DNA of 64,000 nucleotides, taken from the NCBI RefSeq assembly GCF_023101685.1, contig NZ_CP082164.1, positions 744,001 through 808,000 of the forward strand, in the 5' to 3' direction. The DNA comes from Bradyrhizobium sp. 186 (lineage in GTDB: Bacteria > Pseudomonadota > Alphaproteobacteria > Rhizobiales > Xanthobacteraceae). A program made the position numbers and the translations under genes. The first letter of the stretch is position 1. Each line of letters opens with the position of its first letter. Shown here in pieces: positions 60,188-64,000 of this stretch. Below the pieces are notes generated by a model. The model had not been told where the DNA came from and made no database searches. It saw nothing but the letters and a program-made list of their open reading frames with translations.

Positions 60188-60916
60188 ATGATCACGCTTT
60201 ATGGCTTTGGCACCGGCTTTGGCCTGCCGGAAATCAGTCCTTTCGTCACCAAGACGGAGGTGCAGCTCAAGATGGCGGGACTGCCCTACCGGAAGGAGCG
60301 GGCAATGCCGCCGGCTTCGCCCAAGGGTCAGTTGCCCTTCATCGACGATGGCGGCGAGGCGGTGGCCGATTCCACCTTCATCCGCGCCCATATCGAGCGC
60401 CGCTATGGCTTCGATTTCGACGCCGGGCTCTCGTTGCAGGAGCGCGCGCAGGCCTGGGCGTTCGAGCGCATGATCGAGCATCATGTCTATTGGTCGCTGG
60501 TCGGCTCGCGCTGGGTCGATCCGGTCAACTTCGCCAAGGGGCCCGCGCATTTCTTCGATGGCGCCCCGGAGCACAATCGCGAGAAGCTGCGCGAGGATGC
60601 GCAATTCCGTGTCGCCGAGAACTATCTGCTCTCCGGCCTCGGCCGCCACGGGCCCGACGACGATGTCGATCTCGCCTTGCGCTCGCTGTTCGCGCTCTCG
60701 GTGCAGCTCGGCGACAAGGCCTATCTGATGGGCAACAAGCCAAGCGGTGTGGATGCGACCGCCTTCGGCGCACTTGCTGGAATCCTGACGCCGTTCTTCG
60801 AATCCCGCCTGCGCGAGCGCGCCGAGGGATTTCCGAACCTTACCGCCTATGTCGACCGCATGATGGACACGTACTATCCGGAGTTCGCCTGGACGCCGCT
60901 GCGGCAGGCGGCTTAG
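60188..60916 (+). CDS. Glutathione S-transferase family protein (second copy)
   Basis: A 242-residue glutathione transferase: N-terminal MITLYGFGTGFGLPEISPFV, then YRKERAMPPASPKGQLPFIDDGGEAVADSTFIRAHIE, and an alpha-helical domain with MGNKPSGVDATAFGALAGIL. The family is closest to the FAX-type or unclassified GST. AGGAGAA precedes ATG at 60188. It is the second GST next to a WYL regulator in the window. Confidence 0.88.
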   Translation: MITLYGFGTGFGLPEISPFVTKTEVQLKMAGLPYRKERAMPPASPKGQLPFIDDGGEAVADSTFIRAHIERRYGFDFDAGLSLQERAQAWAFERMIEHHVYWSLVGSRWVDPVNFAKGPAHFFDGAPEHNREKLREDAQFRVAENYLLSGLGRHGPDDDVDLALRSLFALSVQLGDKAYLMGNKPSGVDATAFGALAGILTPFFESRLRERAEGFPNLTAYVDRMMDTYYPEFAWTPLRQAA

Positions 60917-60944
60917 CTTCCGGCGTCTCCGCAGACTCCCTGCA

Positions 60945-61082
60945 CCTCTCCCGCTTGCGGGAGAGGTCGGCGCGAAGCGCCGGGTGAGGGCTTTCTCCAC
61001 GTTGGGATTTGTTCCAGATATCTCGAACAATCCCTACGCGGAGCGACCCTCACCCCAACCCTCTCCCGCAAGCGGGAGAGGG
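60945..61082. repeat. Palindromic intergenic repeat (CACCTCTCCCGCTTGCGGGAG type)
   Basis: CCTCTCCCGCTTGCGGGAGAGG at the left, CCCTCTCCCGCAAGCGGGAGAGGGG at the right, with GCGCGAAGCGC between. It has the same family as the repeat at 4164-4313. It separates the transferase from a convergent binding-protein gene. Confidence 0.85.
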
Positions 61083-61121
61083 GCGCACCAACGGCGGGGC
61101 CGCAGCTCGATCTCAATGCGA

Positions 61122-61146
61122 AGAGCCGGCCCATTGGGCCGGCTCT
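61122..61146. terminator. Hairpin downstream of the binding-protein gene
   Basis: AGAGCCGGCCC, ATT, GGGCCGGCTCT forms an 11-base-pair stem just after the stop of the gene at 61172-62314 (minus strand). No T-run follows it on that strand. Confidence 0.6.
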
Positions 61147-61171
61147 CGTCGTCTCGAAACCGTCGCCGCCC

Positions 61172-62314
61172 TTACTTCACGAGCGTGTACTTGCCGTTCT
61201 TCACCGTGAGCAGGATGCGCGAACGGTCGTCGAGGCCGTAGCGATCCTTTTCGGTGAAGTTGTAGACGCCCTGGCTCGCCGCGATCTCCCTCTCCGACAG
61301 CAGCGCTTGCCGGATCGCCTCGCGGAATTCCGGCGTGCCGGGCTTGGCCGTCTTCAGCGCCGCCGGGATGACGCGCTTCAGGATCTCGAACGCATCGTAG
61401 GAGTGGCCGGCGAACTGGCTGCGGCTGTTCGGGCCGTACTTGCCTTCATAGGCCGAGTTGAGCGCGAGGCCCGGCTTCTTGGTCGCGGCTTCGTCGGGCT
61501 GATCCTCGGGGTCCATCACCGGGCCCGAGGCCATCAGCACGCCTTCCGCCGCCTTGCCCGCGATGCGGATGAAATCCATGCTGGCCGCGCCGTGGGTCTG
61601 GTAGATCAGGCCCTGATAGCCGCGCTCGCGCAGCTCGGTCTGCGGCAGTGCGGCCGCGGTGCCGGAGGCGCCGACCAGGATCGCGTCGGGATTGGCGGCG
61701 ACGAGCTTCAGCACCTGACCGGTCACCGAGGTGTCGGGCCGCGCAAAGCGCTCCTCGTCGACCAAGCTCATGCCCATCGGCACGCCCTGGGCTTTGAAGT
61801 CGTTGAACCAAAGGTCGCCGTAGCTGTCGGAATAGCCGATATAGCCGACCGTCTTCACGCTCTTCGATTTCATGTGCTCGTAGAGCACCTTGCCCATGAT
61901 CGGAATCGGCTGCGGCATCGCCACCGACCACTTCATGCGCTCCGGCGTGATCGGGAATGGCGCGAGGCCGAAATGCGGAATACCGGCTTCGTTGGCGACG
62001 TTGGAGACCGCGATCGTCGGCGGCGTCAGTGCCGAACCCATGATGATGTCGGCCTTGGATTCCGTGACGAAGCGGCGGGCGTTGGTGGTCGCGGTGGTGG
62101 GATCGCCGCCGTCGTCGAGCACGATCACTTTTAGCGGCACGCCGCCGATTTCCTTTGGTGCGAATTCCAGCGCGTTGCGCTCGGGAATGCCCAGCGCCGC
62201 GCCGGGGCCCGTCGTGGTGGTGGTGATGCCGATGGTGATTTCACTGGTCTGGGCCAGCGCAGGCAGCGCAAGCGTGGCCGCGGCGATCGCGGCGGTCAGG
62301 TAAAAGCGTTTCAT
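61172..62314 (-). CDS. ABC substrate-binding protein (Peripla_BP_6 type)
   Basis: A 380-residue secreted binding protein: signal peptide MKRFYLTAAIAAATLALPALAQ, then SEITIGITTTTTGPGAALGIPERNALEF, VTESKADIIMGSALTPPTIAVSNVANEAGIPHFGLAPFP and DAILVGASGTAAALPQTEL. The family takes up branched-chain amino acids or aromatic acids. The ligand is suggested by the adjoining genes (thioesterase, SDR and feruloyl-CoA-synthase-like gene) to be an aromatic acid, an inference. AAGGGAGG precedes ATG at 62314. Confidence 0.9.
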   Translation of the reverse strand: MKRFYLTAAIAAATLALPALAQTSEITIGITTTTTGPGAALGIPERNALEFAPKEIGGVPLKVIVLDDGGDPTTATTNARRFVTESKADIIMGSALTPPTIAVSNVANEAGIPHFGLAPFPITPERMKWSVAMPQPIPIMGKVLYEHMKSKSVKTVGYIGYSDSYGDLWFNDFKAQGVPMGMSLVDEERFARPDTSVTGQVLKLVAANPDAILVGASGTAAALPQTELRERGYQGLIYQTHGAASMDFIRIAGKAAEGVLMASGPVMDPEDQPDEAATKKPGLALNSAYEGKYGPNSRSQFAGHSYDAFEILKRVIPAALKTAKPGTPEFREAIRQALLSEREIAASQGVYNFTEKDRYGLDDRSRILLTVKNGKYTLVK

Positions 62315-62416
62315 TTATTCCTCCCTTTACGTGTTTCTTTGAAAGCAGAAATCGGGGTTTAATTCAGCCCCGTCTTTTGGTGATGCGGCGATTTAGCTCC
62401 AAGATCCAACTAAGAC

Positions 62417-62836
62417 CTAATTCCCCACGAATCTCGCCACCAGTTCCGGCGGGAAAGGTGCCGATTTCAGCTTCTCCGGGTTGGCCGGGTCGCGGCCGAC
62501 CAGGACGCGGGTCTCGAACGCCTCGATGGCGAGATCGTCGCCCTTGTAGACATTATGCTTCACCTCGAAGCTCGAGCGCTTGATGCTCTCGATCCTGGTT
62601 TCGATGGTGATCCAGTCGCCATGGGTCGAGGGGATGTAGAATTTCGCCCGCGTGTCGACCATGGGGATGCCGACCAGGCCGTATTTGTGGACCAGGTCCT
62701 GTTTCGAGAAGCCCGCAGTCTCGAACAGGAGCGAGGTCGAATCGTCGAACATCGCGAAATAGCGCGGGTAATAGACGATGTTGGCGGGGTCGCAATCTCC
62801 CCACTGGATCTGTACGTCGCGCCGGTTCACGAACAT
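62417..62836 (-). CDS. Acyl-CoA thioesterase (4-hydroxybenzoyl-CoA thioesterase type)
   Basis: A 139-residue hot-dog-fold thioesterase: QIQWGDCDPANIVYYPRYFAMFDDS carries the catalytic aspartate of this family (Asp16), followed by KFYIPSTHGDWITIETRIESIKRSSFEVKHNVY. It would hydrolyse an acyl-CoA such as 4-hydroxybenzoyl-CoA. It sits 36 bases after an SDR gene on the same strand, and may be cotranscribed with it. Confidence 0.9.
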   Translation of the reverse strand: MFVNRRDVQIQWGDCDPANIVYYPRYFAMFDDSTSLLFETAGFSKQDLVHKYGLVGIPMVDTRAKFYIPSTHGDWITIETRIESIKRSSFEVKHNVYKGDDLAIEAFETRVLVGRDPANPEKLKSAPFPPELVARFVGN

Positions 62837-62872
62837 GCGTCGCGCCCTTGCTCTGCTGATTTTCCCGGCGTC

Positions 62873-63634
62873 TTACTTGGGCGCCATGCGCAACGAGCCG
62901 TCGAGCCGCACCACTTCGCCGTTGAGATATGTATTCTCGACCATGTGCAGGGCGAGTGCCGCGAATTCATCCGCGTGGCCGAGCCGGCGCGGGAAGGGGA
63001 TCGCCGCGGCGAGCGAGTCCTGGGCTTCCTGAGGCAGGTTGGCCAGCAGGGGCGTCAGGAACAGGCCGGGTGCAATCGTCAGCACGCGGACGCCGAACTG
63101 CGCGAGCTCGCGCGCGATCGGCAGCGTCATGCCGACGATGCCGCCCTTGGAGGCCGAATAGGCCGATTGCCCGATCTGGCCGTCATAGGCGGCAACGGAG
63201 GCGGTGTTGATGATGACGCCGCGCTCGCCGGTCGCCTGCGGATCGAGCTTGGACATCTCCGTTGCGGCGAGACGCAGCATATTGAAGGTACCGATCAGGT
63301 TGACCTTGATCACCTTGTCGAAATCCGCGAGTGCCATCGGTCCGTCCCGGCCGACGACGCGCTTGGCGACGCCGATGCCGGCGCAGTTGACCAGCACGCG
63401 CGCCGGGCCGTGGGCCTTTGTAGCCGCCGCAATGGCGGCTTCGGCGGAGGCGGCATCGGAGACGTCGCAGGCCACGGCCACGCCCTTGATCTCGGCGGCA
63501 ACCGTCTCGGCAAGCTTGGTATTGAGATCGAAGACCGCGACTTTGGCGCCCTGCGCCGCCAGCTTCCGCGCGGTCGCCGCGCCCAATCCTGATGCGCCGC
63601 CGGTGACGATGGCTGCCTGATCCCTTAACAACAT
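62873..63634 (-). CDS. SDR family 3-hydroxyacyl-CoA dehydrogenase-like protein
   Basis: A 253-residue classical SDR: TGGASGLG (11-18), NCAG, a catalytic serine in NTASVAAYDG and SAYSASKGG. The form ASVAAYDGQIGQSAYSASKGGI matches 3-hydroxyacyl-CoA dehydrogenase type 2/HSD10-like enzymes. Together with the flanking genes it could catalyse the beta-oxidation-type step in side-chain shortening of hydroxycinnamoyl-CoA. It is followed by a thioesterase. Confidence 0.9.
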   Translation of the reverse strand: MLLRDQAAIVTGGASGLGAATARKLAAQGAKVAVFDLNTKLAETVAAEIKGVAVACDVSDAASAEAAIAAATKAHGPARVLVNCAGIGVAKRVVGRDGPMALADFDKVIKVNLIGTFNMLRLAATEMSKLDPQATGERGVIINTASVAAYDGQIGQSAYSASKGGIVGMTLPIARELAQFGVRVLTIAPGLFLTPLLANLPQEAQDSLAAAIPFPRRLGHADEFAALALHMVENTYLNGEVVRLDGSLRMAPK

Positions 63635-63659
63635 GGCGTTCTCCTGTAGCTGTGGTTTC

Positions 63660-64000
63660 TTAGCCGACCGATATCACACGGTCCGATGGATTGGCAGCGT
63701 AGAGCTCCTCGATCAGGAGGTTGCGATGCTCCAGCACCGCGCGCTGGTTGATCGAGCCCTTGTCGGTGACCTCGCCCTTGTCGATCGAAAGCGGCGTATC
63801 CAGGAGGATCGCGCGCGTGATCCGCGTCGAGGAGCCGGTGGCCGAGGCGAGGAAGCGCGTCAGGCGCTCGCGAAAGGCGTCGCGCACCAACTGGTCGCGC
63901 GTCGCGACGACGAGATCGTCGGCCGGCAGCGTCGGGTTGACCAGCCGGCAGCCGTCGAGATCGAGCACCACGAGCGCGGAGACCTCGTCGCGGTTGATGC
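63660..64000 (-). CDS. Feruloyl-CoA-synthase-like AMP-binding enzyme, C-terminal end
   Basis: Only the last 113 codons lie in the window; the gene continues past the right edge. The sequence INRDEVSALVVLDLDGCRL, AILLDTPLSIDKGEVTDKG and INQRAVLEHRNLLIEELY resembles the C-terminus of feruloyl-CoA synthases, with the catalytic lysine in the DKGEVTDKG-like loop. Substrate specificity cannot be judged from this part. It begins the same-strand cluster with the SDR and thioesterase. Confidence 0.8.
   Translation of the reverse strand, partial: INRDEVSALVVLDLDGCRLVNPTLPADDLVVATRDQLVRDAFRERLTRFLASATGSSTRITRAILLDTPLSIDKGEVTDKGSINQRAVLEHRNLLIEELYAANPSDRVISVG

Overview
The window is GC-rich alphaproteobacterial chromosome, most likely Bradyrhizobium or a close relative. 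The evidence is the strong G/C third-position bias, the families present (DUF3775, OpgC, a MloK1-like channel, TAXI-type binding protein, coniferyl-aldehyde-type dehydrogenase) and the many palindromic intergenic repeats typical of that group. No rRNA, CRISPR array or integrase gene was seen.

Layout. 0-7.5 kb: assorted metabolic genes (fumarylacetoacetase-like end, MBL hydrolase, DUF3775, two SDRs, CvpA, GMC oxidoreductase, aldehyde dehydrogenase). Two are broken by single-base events: a frameshift in the MBL gene and an in-frame amber in the GMC gene. 7.8-25.9 kb: a probable composite genomic island at an initiator tRNA gene. Its last 15 bases plus one are repeated exactly at 25.9 kb, and a 25-nt element ending in the same core occurs at 18.0 and 25.9 kb. 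This splits the island into module 1 (methyltransferase-like protein, XRE regulator, and a second XRE regulator fused translationally to a six-subunit hydrogenase-4/complex-I-like operon) and module 2 (NDUFA9-like protein, DUF2189 membrane protein, a five-gene haem-copper oxidase operon, GYD protein). The hydrogenase-like large subunit has lost nearly all nickel-iron ligands, so the complex should be an energy-converting hydrogenase-related (Ehr) ion-pumping complex rather than a hydrogenase.

26-33 kb: thermonuclease-like protein, unknown gene, a large zinc-ribbon/cyclase/ATPase/TPR signalling protein with mosaic composition, OpgC, DUF2059. 33-41 kb: a ribose-type ABC importer operon with its TetR regulator; one permease is fused to an SMP-30-like propeller and a second propeller gene follows it. 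41-45 kb: a branched-chain-amino-acid-type binding protein divergent from a GntR/FCD regulator, with two identical dyads between them, then an acyl-CoA synthetase and an MFS transporter. 46-50.5 kb: zinc-ribbon MBL protein, MetX-like hydrolase, fatty acid desaturase, a frameshifted secreted small protein, and a WYL regulator.

50.5-64 kb: glutathione transferase, DUF6157, enoyl-CoA hydratase-like protein, cyclic-nucleotide-gated channel and a second cyclic-nucleotide-binding protein, DUF6537, TAXI protein, DUF3307, a second WYL-regulator/glutathione-transferase locus with matching operators, and finally a binding protein, thioesterase, SDR and the end of a feruloyl-CoA-synthase-like gene, which look like an aromatic-acid catabolic module.
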